Both the position numbers and the translations under genes were made by a program. Below are positions 45,474 through 54,972 of a stretch of 64,000 nucleotides of DNA, one piece after another. The notes beneath the pieces were generated by a model. It was given only the letters and a program-made list of their open reading frames with translations, searched no databases and was not told the origin of the DNA. How positions within the stretch are numbered: position 1 is the stretch's first letter; each line of letters begins with the position of its first letter. Where the stretch lies: contig NZ_JQLI01000008.1 in NCBI RefSeq assembly GCF_000744095.1, positions 372,001 through 436,000 on the forward strand, in the 5' to 3' direction. Source of the stretch: Cupriavidus necator A5-1. GTDB taxonomy: Bacteria > Pseudomonadota > Gammaproteobacteria > Burkholderiales > Burkholderiaceae.

Positions 45474-46517
45474 ATGTTCGGATTTCTCCGCAGCTACTTC
45501 TCCAACGACCTGGCGATCGACCTCGGCACCGCCAACACGCTGATCTACATGCGCGACAAGGGCATCGTGCTGGACGAGCCCTCGGTCGTCGCGATCCGCC
45601 AGGAAGGCGGCCCCAACGCCAAGAAGACCATCACGGCGGTGGGCAAGGAAGCCAAGCAGATGCTGGGCAAGGTGCCGGGCAATATCGAAGCCATCCGCCC
45701 GATGAAGGACGGCGTGATCGCCGACTTCACCGTCACCGAGCAGATGCTCAAGCAATTCATCAAGATGGTGCACGACAGCAAGCTGCTGCGTCCGAGCCCG
45801 CGCATCATCATCTGCGTGCCGTGCGGCTCGACCCAGGTCGAGCGCCGCGCCATCCGTGAATCGGCGCTGGGCGCCGGCGCCAGCCAGGTGTACCTGATCG
45901 AGGAGCCGATGTCGGCCGCGATCGGCGCCGGCCTGCCGGTGTCGGAGCCGTCGGGCTCGATGGTGGTGGATATCGGCGGCGGCACCACCGAGGTGGGCAT
46001 CATCTCGCTGGGCGGCATGGTCTACAAGGGTTCGGTGCGCGTGGGCGGTGACAAGTTCGACGAGGCCATCGTCAACTACATCCGCCGCAACTACGGCATG
46101 CTGATCGGCGAACAGACCGCCGAAGCCATCAAGAAGGAAATCGGCTCGGCCTTCCCGGGTTCCGAGGTCCGCGAGATGGAAGTCAAGGGCCGCAACCTGT
46201 CCGAAGGCATCCCGCGCGCCTTCACCGTCTCGTCCAACGAAATCCTGGAAGCCCTGACCGATCCGCTCAACCAGATCGTCTCGGCCGTGAAGATCGCGCT
46301 GGAACAGACCCCGCCGGAGCTGGGCGCCGACATCGCCGAGCGCGGCATGATGCTGACCGGCGGCGGCGCGCTGCTGCGCGACCTGGACCGCCTGCTGGCC
46401 GAGGAAACCGGCCTGCCGGTGCTGGTCGCCGAAGACCCGCTGACCTGCGTGGTGCGCGGCTCCGGCATGGCGCTGGAACGCATGGACAAGCTGGGCAGCA
46501 TCTTCTCCTACGAGTAA
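45474..46517 (+). CDS. mreB: Rod-shape actin homologue MreB
   Basis: 347 residues from ATG 45474 (MFGFLRSYFSNDLAIDLGTANTLIYM). The N-terminal amphipathic helix binds the membrane; phosphate loops are IDLGTANT and VVDIGGGTTEVGIISLGG; IRESALGAGASQVYLIEEPMSAAIGAG and the adenosine motif MLTGGGALLRDLDRLL complete the actin fold. It polymerises on the inner membrane and guides lateral wall synthesis. First gene of mreB-mreC-mreD-mrdA-rodA, with 188 bases before mreC that include a C4-TTTT-G4 hairpin near 46637-46648. Confidence 0.98.
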   Translation: MFGFLRSYFSNDLAIDLGTANTLIYMRDKGIVLDEPSVVAIRQEGGPNAKKTITAVGKEAKQMLGKVPGNIEAIRPMKDGVIADFTVTEQMLKQFIKMVHDSKLLRPSPRIIICVPCGSTQVERRAIRESALGAGASQVYLIEEPMSAAIGAGLPVSEPSGSMVVDIGGGTTEVGIISLGGMVYKGSVRVGGDKFDEAIVNYIRRNYGMLIGEQTAEAIKKEIGSAFPGSEVREMEVKGRNLSEGIPRAFTVSSNEILEALTDPLNQIVSAVKIALEQTPPELGADIAERGMMLTGGGALLRDLDRLLAEETGLPVLVAEDPLTCVVRGSGMALERMDKLGSIFSYE

Positions 46518-46705
46518 GGCAGAAGGACGCTCACGTGGCGATGCGCGGCCTGCCGGATCCAGCGATCAGGGCAGTGTCGCGGCGCTGCATCCGTCAGGGG
46601 CCTGCCCCCACCGCACCCGCCGCCTGGCCGTGCCGCCCCCTTTTGGGGCGCGGTACGGCGGGCGGCGGGGCGTTTCCGCGTGTGCACCGGCTATCAATCG
46701 GGTAA

Positions 46706-47671
46706 ATGGATTACTCCCCTCCGCCGCTCTTCAAGCAAGGCTCCTCGGCCGTCGCCCGGCTGGTCCTGTACGTGACCATCGCCCTGGCGCTGCTCGTGGT
46801 CGACGCCCGCTTCGACGCGCTCAGCGTGGGCCGGCAGGTTGCCGCCACCGTGCTGATGCCGGTCGAACGCCTGGTGCTCACGCCGCGCGACGCGCTGCGC
46901 ACGGTGTTCGACTATGCGCAGTCCTCCGCCAGGCTCGCCACCGAGAACCGCGAACTGCGCCAGAGCGCGGTGCAGCAGGCCGAGGCCTCGGTGCGCCAGG
47001 CGCAGCTCGAGGCCGAGAACAACCAGCTGCGCAAGCTGCTTGGGCTGGCGCAGCAGTCGGCCACGCCGGTCACGGCCGCCGAGATCCTCTATGACGCGCG
47101 CGATCCCTACAGCCAGCGCATCGTGATCGACAAGGGCAGCCAGCACGGCCTGCGTGCCGGCTATCCGGTGATCGACGAGCGCGGCGTGGTGGGCCAGGTC
47201 ACGCGCGTGTCGCCGTTCCAGTCCGAAGTGACGCTGCTGACCGACAAGGACCAGGCCATCCCCGTGCAGGTGGTGCGCAACGGCCTGCGCAGCGTGGCCT
47301 TCGGCGGCCAGCGCGCGGGCCAGCTCGACCTGCGCTTCATGGCCGCCGCGGCCGACCTGCAGCAGGGCGACCTGCTGGTGACCTCGGGCCTGGACGGCAC
47401 CTATCCGCCGGGCCTGCCGGTGGCAAAGATCGTCCATATAGAGCGCAAGGCCGATACCGCGTTCTCGCGCGTGTACTGCGAGCCGGTGGCCGGCGTGCGC
47501 GCGCACCGCCAGCTACTGGTGGTGCGCTATGACGCCGCCATCCCGGCGCGCGAGACCGTCGAGGCCAAGCCGGAAGCGCCGGTCAAGGGCGCCAAGTCCG
47601 CCGCAGCGCGCGCGGCCGCCGCCAGCGCCGCCGCTGCCAAGGCCCCGCCCGCCAAGGAGGCGTCACAGTGA
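46706..47671 (+). CDS. mreC: Rod-shape protein MreC
   Basis: 321 residues. One N-terminal membrane helix (LVLYVTIALALLVVDARF), a periplasmic coiled coil (about 75-115: SSARLATENRELRQSAVQQAEASVRQAQLEAENNQLRKLLGL) and the beta-barrel domains with GYPVIDERGVVGQVTRVSPFQSEVTLLTDKDQAIPV and GDLLVTSGLDGTYPPGLPVAKI. An Ala/Lys-rich tail ends the protein. It binds PBP2 and links MreB to wall synthesis. The stop overlaps the mreD start. Confidence 0.96.
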   Translation: MDYSPPPLFKQGSSAVARLVLYVTIALALLVVDARFDALSVGRQVAATVLMPVERLVLTPRDALRTVFDYAQSSARLATENRELRQSAVQQAEASVRQAQLEAENNQLRKLLGLAQQSATPVTAAEILYDARDPYSQRIVIDKGSQHGLRAGYPVIDERGVVGQVTRVSPFQSEVTLLTDKDQAIPVQVVRNGLRSVAFGGQRAGQLDLRFMAAAADLQQGDLLVTSGLDGTYPPGLPVAKIVHIERKADTAFSRVYCEPVAGVRAHRQLLVVRYDAAIPARETVEAKPEAPVKGAKSAAARAAAASAAAAKAPPAKEASQ

Positions 47672-48180
47672 CCAATCCCCAATACCTGCTGCGGCCGGTC
47701 AATCCCGCCTTTATCGCGCTCAGCTTCGTGCTGGCGTTCCTGTTCAACCTGATGCCCTGGGGCGACACGCTGTGGATCCCCGACATGGTGGCGCTGGTGC
47801 TGGTGTTCTGGAACATCCACCAGCCGCGCAAGGTGGGCATGGGCGTGGCGTTCGCGCTCGGCCTGCTGATGGACGTGCACGATGCGCGGCTGCTGGGCGA
47901 GCACGCGCTGGCCTACACGCTGCTGGCCTACTTCGCCATCACCATCCACCGGCGCGTGCTGTGGTTCACCGTCTATACCCAGGCGCTGCATGTGTTGCCG
48001 CTGCTGTTTGTCGCGCACGCGGTGCCGGTGCTGATCCGGCTGGCGATGGGCGCGCCGCTGCCGGGCTGGCCGCTGCTGCTGGCGCCGGCGATCGAGGCGC
48101 TGCTGTGGCCGCTGGCCACCAGCCTGCTGCTGGCGCCGCAGCGCCGTTCGAGCGATGTCGACGAGACGCGTCCGATCTGA
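47668..48180 (+). CDS. mreD: Rod-shape membrane protein MreD
   Basis: 170 residues from GTG 47668, overlapping the mreC stop as GTGA, with AAGGAGG 7 bases upstream. Five or so membrane helices; PWGDTLWIPDMVALVLVFWNIHQPRKVGMGVAFALGLLMDVHDARLLGEHALAYTLLAY is typical MreD. It is the integral part of the elongasome between MreC and RodA/PBP2. The end is rich in Leu and Pro, then charged. Confidence 0.94.
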   Translation: MTNPQYLLRPVNPAFIALSFVLAFLFNLMPWGDTLWIPDMVALVLVFWNIHQPRKVGMGVAFALGLLMDVHDARLLGEHALAYTLLAYFAITIHRRVLWFTVYTQALHVLPLLFVAHAVPVLIRLAMGAPLPGWPLLLAPAIEALLWPLATSLLLAPQRRSSDVDETRPI

Positions 48181-48233
48181 CGCCGCACGCACCTGACCGC
48201 ACCTAAACGCTCATCCCTGGCCAAAGCAGTACC

Positions 48234-50540
48234 ATGACCGAAATTCGCAACGTCGAACTGGAAATCGGCCGCTTCCGCATCCGCGTGGCGGCTGCCGCCC
48301 TGTTCACGGTGATCTGCTTTGGCCTGCTGTTCACGCGCTTCCTGTGGCTGCAGTGGTACAAGCATGACCAGTACTCGGCCAAGGCCGAGGACAACCGCAT
48401 CTCGGTGGCGCCGATCGAGCCCAACCGCGGCATCATCATGGACCGCAACGGGATCGTGCTGGCGCGCAATTATTCCGCCTATACGCTCGAGATCACGCCG
48501 TCCAAGCTGACCGATACGCTGGACAGCACCATCGAGGGCCTGTCGGCGCTGGTGGATATCCAGCCGCGTGACCGGCGCCGCTTCAAGCGGCTGATGGAAG
48601 AGTCGCGCAGCTTCGAGAGCCTGCCGCTGCGCAGCCAGCTGAGCGACGAGGAAGTGGCGCGCTTTTCCGCGCAGCGCTTCCGCTTCCCGGGCGTGGACGT
48701 GCGCGCGCGACTGTTCCGGCAGTATCCGCTGGGCGAGTCGGCCTCGCACGTGATCGGCTATATCGGCCGCATCTCGCAGCGCGACCAGGAGCGCATCGAG
48801 GCCATGGACGAGGCCAACGATGCCGAGAGCGCCAAATACGACCCACGCAAGGACGCCGACAACTACAAGGGCTCCAACTACATCGGCAAGATCGGCCTGG
48901 AACAGAGCTACGAGACCGAACTGCACGGGCTGACCGGTTTCGAGGAAGTGGAAGTGAGCGCGGGCGGGCGCCCGATCCGCACGCTGTCCACCTCGCCCGC
49001 CACGCCTGGCAACAACCTGATCCTGTCGCTCGACATCCGCCTGCAGCAGCTGGCCGAGGCGCTCTATGGCGACCGCCGCGGCGCGCTGGTGGCGATCGAG
49101 CCGTCCACGGGCGACATCCTGGCGTTCGTCTCCAAGCCGACCTACGACCCCAACATGTTCGTCGAAGGCATCGACACCAATACCTGGAACGAGCTCAACA
49201 ACTCGCCCGACAAGCCGCTGCTGAACCGCCCGCTGCGCGGCACCTACCCGCCGGGCTCGACCTACAAGCCGTTCATGGCGCTGGCGGCGCTGACTACCGG
49301 CAAGCGCACCGCGGCCTGGGGCATGTCCGACCCGGGCTTCTTCACGCTGGGCAACCACACCTTCCGCGATGACAAGCCGGGCGGGCACGGCTGGGTCGAC
49401 ATGCACAGCTCGATCGTGCAGTCGTGCGATACCTATTACTACGCGCTGGCGCGCGACATGGGCGTCAACGGCATCCATGACTTCATGAAGCCGCTGGGCT
49501 TCGGGCAGATCACCGGCATCGACATCGAGGGCGAAAGCCGCGGCATCCTGCCGTCCACCGACTGGAAGCGCAAGGCGTACCGCAAGCCCGAGCAGCAGAA
49601 GTGGTATGACGGAGAGACCATCTCGCTGGGCATTGGCCAGGGCTACAACAGCTTCACCATCCTGCAGCTGGCGCAGGCCACATCGGTCATCGTCAACAAC
49701 GGCAGCGTGATGAAGCCCCACCTGGTCAAGGCGGTGGAAGACGCGGTCACGCGCAAGCGCACGCTGACCGTGCCCAAGGAAAGCTACCGCATCCCGCTCA
49801 AGCAGGCCGATATCGACGTGATCAAGCGTGCCATGGTGGCGGTGACGCATTCCGGCACGGCCGCGCGCGCGTTTGCCGGCGCGGCCTATGAATCCGCCGG
49901 CAAGACCGGCACGGCGCAGACCTACAGCCTGGGCAAGGGCGAGAAGTACAACCACCACGCGCTGGACGAGCGCAAGCGCGACCACTCGCTGTACACCGCG
50001 TTTGCGCCGGCCGACAACCCCAGGATCGCGATCGCGCTGATCGTCGAGAACGCCGGCTTCGGCGCCGCGGTGGCCGCGCCGATCGCGCGCAAGCTGATGG
50101 ACTACTACCTGACCGGCAAATGGCCGGGCGAACTGGAAGCGATCGCGCCGCCGGCCAATGAGCGCCTGGCGGGCCGCCCCCCGGTCGATACGCCCAGCGT
50201 GTTCACCACCGGCCAGACCGCCAGCATCGCCAGCGCCACCGTGATGTCCGGCGGCGCGGCCGCGAGCGAGGCGGGCGCCAGCGCGGTGGCCGCGGCCTCC
50301 GCACCACATGCCGGCGCCTCCGACACCATCGCCGCGGCCATCGACCCGGCCGCGATCGCGCCGGCTTCGGCGGTGCAGTCGCTCGATGAACGCATGCTGC
50401 AGGCGCTGGGCCACAGCAAGCCCCTGGCGCCACAGCCGGCCTCCGCGCCCGCCGTGCAGCCGGTCAAGGCGCCCGCGCCCAAACCACGCGTCAAGCCCGT
50501 GTCCGCCAAGGCGGCCAGCGGTGCCGACGCCACTCGCTGA
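48234..50540 (+). CDS. mrdA: Penicillin-binding protein 2 (peptidoglycan transpeptidase)
   Basis: 768 residues, about 130 longer than the E. coli protein. N-terminal anchor helix (VAAAALFTVICFGLLFTRFLWLQW), pedestal with APIEPNRGIIMDRNGIVLARN, and the transpeptidase: STYKPF (active Ser in SxxK, within PPGSTYKPFMALAAL), SCDTYYY (SxN-equivalent) and KTGTAQ. The excess length is a C-terminal Ala/Pro-rich tail of about 120 residues (from about 645) with AASAPHAGAS and APAPKPRVKPVSA stretches, likely disordered in the periplasm. It cross-links side-wall peptidoglycan with RodA, whose gene follows at 11 bases. Confidence 0.96.
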   Translation: MTEIRNVELEIGRFRIRVAAAALFTVICFGLLFTRFLWLQWYKHDQYSAKAEDNRISVAPIEPNRGIIMDRNGIVLARNYSAYTLEITPSKLTDTLDSTIEGLSALVDIQPRDRRRFKRLMEESRSFESLPLRSQLSDEEVARFSAQRFRFPGVDVRARLFRQYPLGESASHVIGYIGRISQRDQERIEAMDEANDAESAKYDPRKDADNYKGSNYIGKIGLEQSYETELHGLTGFEEVEVSAGGRPIRTLSTSPATPGNNLILSLDIRLQQLAEALYGDRRGALVAIEPSTGDILAFVSKPTYDPNMFVEGIDTNTWNELNNSPDKPLLNRPLRGTYPPGSTYKPFMALAALTTGKRTAAWGMSDPGFFTLGNHTFRDDKPGGHGWVDMHSSIVQSCDTYYYALARDMGVNGIHDFMKPLGFGQITGIDIEGESRGILPSTDWKRKAYRKPEQQKWYDGETISLGIGQGYNSFTILQLAQATSVIVNNGSVMKPHLVKAVEDAVTRKRTLTVPKESYRIPLKQADIDVIKRAMVAVTHSGTAARAFAGAAYESAGKTGTAQTYSLGKGEKYNHHALDERKRDHSLYTAFAPADNPRIAIALIVENAGFGAAVAAPIARKLMDYYLTGKWPGELEAIAPPANERLAGRPPVDTPSVFTTGQTASIASATVMSGGAAASEAGASAVAAASAPHAGASDTIAAAIDPAAIAPASAVQSLDERMLQALGHSKPLAPQPASAPAVQPVKAPAPKPRVKPVSAKAASGADATR

Positions 50541-50551
50541 AGGAGACGCGC

Positions 50552-51694
50552 ATGGATCGACGCCGCGTCCTGTCGCTCATCAAGACCGCGCTGACCGGTT
50601 TTGACAAGCCGCTCTCACTGATCGTCTTCCTGCTGTTCGCCACCGGCATCGTGGCGCTGTACTCGGCCGCCATCGACATGCCGGGCCGGGTCGAAGACCA
50701 GCTGCGCAACATCCTGCTGTCGTACGTGGTGATGCTGGTGATCGCCTACCTGCCCACGCAGACGCTGATGCGGGTGGCGGTGCCCATCTACACGGTCGGG
50801 GTGGCGCTGCTGATCGCGGTGGCCATGTTCGGGCTGATCCGCAAGGGCGCGCGCCGCTGGCTCTATGTCGGCATGGTGATCCAGCCGTCCGAGATCATGA
50901 AGATCTCGATGCCGCTGATGCTGGCGTGGTACTTCCAGAAGCGCGAGGGCGTGATCAAGTGGTTCGACTTTGTGGTGGCGCTGGTGCTGCTGCTGATCCC
51001 GATCGGCCTGATCGCCAAGCAGCCGGACCTGGGCACGGCGCTGCTGGTGATGGCCGCCGGCGTGTACGTGATCTATTTTGCCGGCCTGTCGTGGCGGCTG
51101 ATCCTGCCGCTGCTGGGGCTGCTGGTGGTGGCAGTCACGCTGCTGATCACGTTCCAGAACGATATGTGCGCACCGGGCGTGAACTGGCCGGTGCTGCACG
51201 ATTACCAGCAGCATCGCATTTGCACGCTGCTCGATCCGACCAGCGACCCGCTCGGCAAGGGCTTCCACACGATCCAGTCGATCATCGCCATCGGCTCGGG
51301 CGGGGTCGAGGGCAAGGGCTGGCTCAAGGGCACGCAGACGCACCTGGAGTTCATCCCGGAGAAGCACACCGACTTTATCTTCGCGGTGTACTCGGAGGAG
51401 TTCGGGCTGATCGGCAATGCGCTGCTGCTGGTGCTGTACCTGCTGCTGATCTTCCGCGGTCTGTTTATCGCGGCCAACGCGCCGACGCTGTTCTCGCGGC
51501 TGCTGGCGGGGTCGATCACGCTGATTTTCTTTACCTATGCCTTCGTCAATATGGGCATGGTGAGCGGCATCCTGCCGGTGGTGGGGGTGCCGCTGCCGCT
51601 GATAAGCTATGGCGGGACTGCGCTGGTGACGCTGGGGGCGGGGATTGGGATTCTGATGAGTATTTCGCGGCAGAAGCGGTTGATTCAGACGTAG
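50552..51694 (+). CDS. rodA: Rod-shape SEDS glycosyltransferase RodA
   Basis: 380 residues, about 10 membrane helices. SEDS motifs: PLSLIVFLLFATGIVALYSAA, RKGARRWLYVGMVIQPSEIMKISMPLMLAWYF, KQPDLGTALLVMAAGVYVIYFAGLSW, GKGWLKGTQTHLEFIPEKHTDFIFAVYSEEFGLIGN, and VGVPLPLISYGGTALVTLGAGIGILMSI. It polymerises glycan strands in the elongasome with PBP2. Ribosome site AAGGAGACGCGC. Last gene of the operon; the dispersed repeat copy B follows within 21 bases. Confidence 0.97.
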   Translation: MDRRRVLSLIKTALTGFDKPLSLIVFLLFATGIVALYSAAIDMPGRVEDQLRNILLSYVVMLVIAYLPTQTLMRVAVPIYTVGVALLIAVAMFGLIRKGARRWLYVGMVIQPSEIMKISMPLMLAWYFQKREGVIKWFDFVVALVLLLIPIGLIAKQPDLGTALLVMAAGVYVIYFAGLSWRLILPLLGLLVVAVTLLITFQNDMCAPGVNWPVLHDYQQHRICTLLDPTSDPLGKGFHTIQSIIAIGSGGVEGKGWLKGTQTHLEFIPEKHTDFIFAVYSEEFGLIGNALLLVLYLLLIFRGLFIAANAPTLFSRLLAGSITLIFFTYAFVNMGMVSGILPVVGVPLPLISYGGTALVTLGAGIGILMSISRQKRLIQT

Positions 51695-51714
51695 CGCGGC
51701 CCAGCGTGCTGAGG

Positions 51715-51913
51715 GTTTGCTCCGCTCGCCCGCTTGCGGGAGAGGGGCCGGGGGAGAGGGCAGGAGTGTCAAAGGCTGAGGTCGGTGGGTTAAAACCGTT
51801 GGCCCCGCTTGATGTGGCTCCTAGCTAGCCCACCCCTCTCCCCCGACCCTCTCCCCGACCCTCTCCCCCTGAGGGGAGAGGGAGAACACCTTGCTTAGGC
51901 AAGCTCGGGCGGC
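51715..51913 (-). repeat. Dispersed intergenic repeat, copy B (inverted relative to copy A)
   Basis: 199 bases in the 302-base gap between rodA and the DUF484 gene. Read on the minus strand it follows copy A at 39585-39755 closely. It is 28 bases longer because the motif CGACCCTCTCCCC is repeated in the middle (51845-51870). It contains several C/T-rich stems and could act as a terminator or RNA processing site. Confidence 0.85.
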
Positions 51914-51996
51914 TTGGGAGCACCCAAAACCGCGCTCCTCGTCTGGCTGGGTGGGTTTGTTAAACTGCCACCCAATTTTCTCTACCGGTTCCCGCC

Positions 51997-52677
51997 ATGA
52001 ACGCCCAAGACGTCGCCGCCTACCTGCAGAGCAACCCTGAATTCTTCGAAGAGCACGCCGAGCTGCTGGCCGCGGTGCAGCTGACCAGCCCGCACAGCCA
52101 CCGCGCCGTGTCGCTGCAGGAGCGCCAGATGGAAATCCTGCGCGAGAAGAACAAGGGCCTGGAGCTGCGCCTGGCGGACCTGGTCCGCCACGGCCACGAC
52201 AACGACCGCACCCAGCAGCGCATGCACGACTGGCAGCTGCGCCTGCTGGCCGAAGCCGATTCGCACGCGCTGCCCTATGCCGTGCAGGACGGCCTGCAGC
52301 AGGTGTTCGACGTGCCGGCGGTGGCCCTCAAGCTGTGGGACGTGGCCGAGCAGTACGCCCATATGGAAGTGGCGCAGGGCGCCAGCGAAGACCTGCGCAT
52401 CTTTGCCGAAGGCCTGCGCGCACCATACTGCGGCACCAACGGTGGCTTCGAGGCCGCGGCGCTGCTGGAGCGCGACGATATCGTCTCGCTGGCGATGGTG
52501 ACGCTGCGCGTGCCCGTGCGCGCCGCCGACGCGGGTGTGGACGCACAGGGCGCCGCCTTCGGCCTGCTGGTGCTGGGCTCGCCCGATCCGCGCCGCTTCC
52601 ATGAAGGCATGGGCACCGCCTACCTGGCACAGATCGGCGAAGTCGCCGGTGCCGCGCTGAACCGGCTGCGCGACTGA
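51997..52677 (+). CDS. DUF484 family protein
   Basis: 226 residues. MNAQDVAAYLQSNPEFFEEHAELLAAVQLTSPHSHRAVSLQERQMEILREKNKGLELRLADLVRHGHDND is the standard DUF484 opening, then a GAF-like domain. The gene commonly lies just before xerC, as here (28 bases), in the proteobacterial dapF-DUF484-xerC arrangement. The function is unknown; a role near chromosome segregation or nucleotide sensing is only inferred from context. The ATG has no clear ribosome site. Confidence 0.92.
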   Translation: MNAQDVAAYLQSNPEFFEEHAELLAAVQLTSPHSHRAVSLQERQMEILREKNKGLELRLADLVRHGHDNDRTQQRMHDWQLRLLAEADSHALPYAVQDGLQQVFDVPAVALKLWDVAEQYAHMEVAQGASEDLRIFAEGLRAPYCGTNGGFEAAALLERDDIVSLAMVTLRVPVRAADAGVDAQGAAFGLLVLGSPDPRRFHEGMGTAYLAQIGEVAGAALNRLRD

Positions 52678-52705
52678 GGCGCGGCCGACCCCAGCGGCTG
52701 ACGCC

Positions 52706-53776
52706 ATGACCGCACGCCGGCCGCCCCGCCAGGCCAACGATCCCGTACCGGCCAGCGACAGCGCGCCGCCGCCGGCTCCCGATCCGCTCGTCACGCACTA
52801 CCTCGACTGGCTGCGTGGAAGCCGCAAGCTGGCCGAACACACGCTCTCCAGCTACAGCCGCGACCTGCGCGTGCTGCAATCCCACGCGGCACGCTACGCG
52901 CCCGGCGTCGCGCTGCTGGCGCTGCAGACCCACCATATCCGCAACTTCGCCGCCCGGCTGCACGCCGTCGGGCTGGTCGGCACCAGCATCGCGCGCACGC
53001 TGTCGGCCTGGCGCGGCTTCTTCCAGTGGGCGGCGCGCCATGGCCACGGCGTCACCGTCAATCCGGTCGACGGCGTACGCGCACCGCGCTCGGGCCACGC
53101 ACTGCCCAAGGCGCTGTCGGTCGAGCACGCGGTGGCGCTGGTGTCGCACCCGGCCGGCACCGACGCCCAGGCGCTGCGCGACCACGCGGTCTACGAGCTG
53201 TTCTATTCGAGCGGATTGCGGCTGTCCGAGCTGGTGCAGCTCGACGTGCGCTACGCCGATGCCGATGGCTACCGCTCCGGCAGCTGGCTCGACCTGGCCG
53301 GCGCCGAGGTCACGGTGACCGGCAAGGGATCGCGCCAGCGCTCGGTGCCGGTCGGCAGCAAGGCGGTCGAGGCCCTGCGTGCCTGGCTGGCGGTGCGCGA
53401 CACGCTGCTGCGACCCGGCGTCGCGCCGGAAGACGCGCACGCGCTGTTCCTGGGGCCGCGCGGGCAGCGGCTGTCGATGCGTACCGTGCAGCTGCGGCTC
53501 AAGCAGCAGGCGCTGCGCGCGGGCGTGCCGGCCGACGTGCATCCGCATATGCTGCGGCATTCGTTCGCCACGCACCTGCTGCAGTCGTCCGGCGACCTGC
53601 GCGCGGTGCAGGAAATGCTGGGACATGCCAGCATCTCGACCACGCAGGTCTATACCGCGCTGGATTTCCAGCACCTGGCGCGCGTCTACGACAAGGCCCA
53701 TCCGCGCGCCGGCCGCGCGCGCAAGGCAGCGGCGCCGCAGGAACCCGAGGCTGCGGACGACGCGGCTGAAGACTAG
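52706..53776 (+). CDS. xerC: Site-specific tyrosine recombinase XerC
   Basis: 356 residues, longer than the usual 300 owing to tails at both ends. N-terminal SAM-like domain (YLDWLRGSRKLAEHTLSSYSRDLRVLQSHA). Catalytic set: Arg in SSGLRLSELVQL, Lys in TGKGSRQRSVPV, HMLRHSFATHLL (His, Arg), LGHASISTTQVYT (His, Tyr nucleophile). With XerD it resolves chromosome dimers at dif. It shares its TAG stop, as the palindrome CTAG, with the LysR gene on the other strand. Confidence 0.94.
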   Translation: MTARRPPRQANDPVPASDSAPPPAPDPLVTHYLDWLRGSRKLAEHTLSSYSRDLRVLQSHAARYAPGVALLALQTHHIRNFAARLHAVGLVGTSIARTLSAWRGFFQWAARHGHGVTVNPVDGVRAPRSGHALPKALSVEHAVALVSHPAGTDAQALRDHAVYELFYSSGLRLSELVQLDVRYADADGYRSGSWLDLAGAEVTVTGKGSRQRSVPVGSKAVEALRAWLAVRDTLLRPGVAPEDAHALFLGPRGQRLSMRTVQLRLKQQALRAGVPADVHPHMLRHSFATHLLQSSGDLRAVQEMLGHASISTTQVYTALDFQHLARVYDKAHPRAGRARKAAAPQEPEAADDAAED

Positions 53777-54735
53777 TCGTCAGCCCACTGCGCCAGCACT
53801 TCGCGAAAGCGCTCCATCTCCGGCAGGAACCAGGCGCGGAACGCCTGCACCTTGGGTGCTTCCAGCATGCCCGGCGCGCACACGAAATACAGCAACCACG
53901 GACACGGGATGCTGACATCGAACAGCCGCACCACCCGGCCCGCCAGCAGGTCGTTGTAGGCCAGCGACGAGCGGATCAGCGCGATCCCCTGGCCCTCGGC
54001 CGCGGCCTGCAGCACCAGCGACGAATCCTGCAGCAGCAGGCCCTTGCGCGGCTCCGGCAAGTCCAGCCCGGCGGCCTCGAACCACGGCTTCCACGGATCG
54101 CCCTCGCCGCGCAGCAGCGGCAGGCCAGCCATGTCCTGTGGCCGCTCGGGCAGGCGCCCGCCGTTGAAGCTCGGGCTGCAGACCGGGAAGAAGACGTCGT
54201 CCATCAGCTTCTCGACATACAGGCCGGGATAGTCGCCGCTGCCCATGCGCAGCGCGATATCGACTTCCTCCCGGCCAAAGTCGACCAGCGTGTTGGATGA
54301 CAGCAGCTCGACGTCCAGTTCCGGGTGGCGCTCGATAAAGCTGCCGATGCGTGGCGTCAGCCAGCGCGCGGCGAACGACGGCATGGTGCTGATCGTCAGC
54401 CGCTTGTCCCGGCTGCCGGCCTGCAGCACGCGCGTGGCATCGGCGATCTGCAGCAGCGCGTCGCGCACGCGCTCGGCATAGACGCGGCCGGCCGGCGTCA
54501 GCGCGACGCGCTTGCCGTGGCGCTCGAACAGCGGCATGCCCAGCTCTTCTTCCAGCGCGCGGATCTGGTGGCTGACCGCGCCGTGGGTGACGAATAGCTC
54601 GGTCGCCGCGCGCGAAAAGCTTTCGTGTCGCGCCGCAGCCTCGAACGCGCGCAAGGCGGTCAGCGCGGGCAGGCGCGGCAGTTCGCGATGCCAGCCGCGC
54701 GGCAGGTCTTTTTCCCAGGCGCTTTTCCAGGCCAT
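53773..54735 (-). CDS. LysR-family regulator, GcvA-like
   Basis: 320 residues from ATG 54735 (GGAGGCGGCC upstream). Helix-turn-helix: LPALTALRAFEAAARHESFSRAATELFVTHGAVSHQIRALEEELGMPLFERHGKRVALTPAGRVYAERV, close to the GcvA group. The effector domain follows (RLTISTMPSFAARWLTPRIGSFIERHPELDVELLSS). The target is not evident: the divergent neighbour is a DUF2917 gene 237 bases away. It converges on xerC with overlapping stops. Confidence 0.92.
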   Translation of the reverse strand: MAWKSAWEKDLPRGWHRELPRLPALTALRAFEAAARHESFSRAATELFVTHGAVSHQIRALEEELGMPLFERHGKRVALTPAGRVYAERVRDALLQIADATRVLQAGSRDKRLTISTMPSFAARWLTPRIGSFIERHPELDVELLSSNTLVDFGREEVDIALRMGSGDYPGLYVEKLMDDVFFPVCSPSFNGGRLPERPQDMAGLPLLRGEGDPWKPWFEAAGLDLPEPRKGLLLQDSSLVLQAAAEGQGIALIRSSLAYNDLLAGRVVRLFDVSIPCPWLLYFVCAPGMLEAPKVQAFRAWFLPEMERFREVLAQWADD

Positions 54736-54972
54736 GGCCGCCTCCGTAGTCTCTGGGTTATGTGAATTTGCCTAACAAGAACAAAGAAAATATATCGTTT
54801 TGATAGTGCCCGGGCAATCACTAATATTCCTTCACCGGCCCCTGCTGTTGCGATTTCTTTCACGGTGATTTCCACGTTATTTAACTGGCCCGGTCCCAAT
54901 ACCGTGCCAGTTGCCGCGAAACCCGCGACACTTCGGCGCCCCCTGCCGAAGCCGGCTGAATGGAGAACCCTC

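Noticed and set aside
47973..50414. 813-codon open frame on the minus strand across mrdA
   Set aside because: An antisense shadow of the real PBP2 gene in GC-rich DNA; low-complexity His/Arg/Gly protein with no domain.
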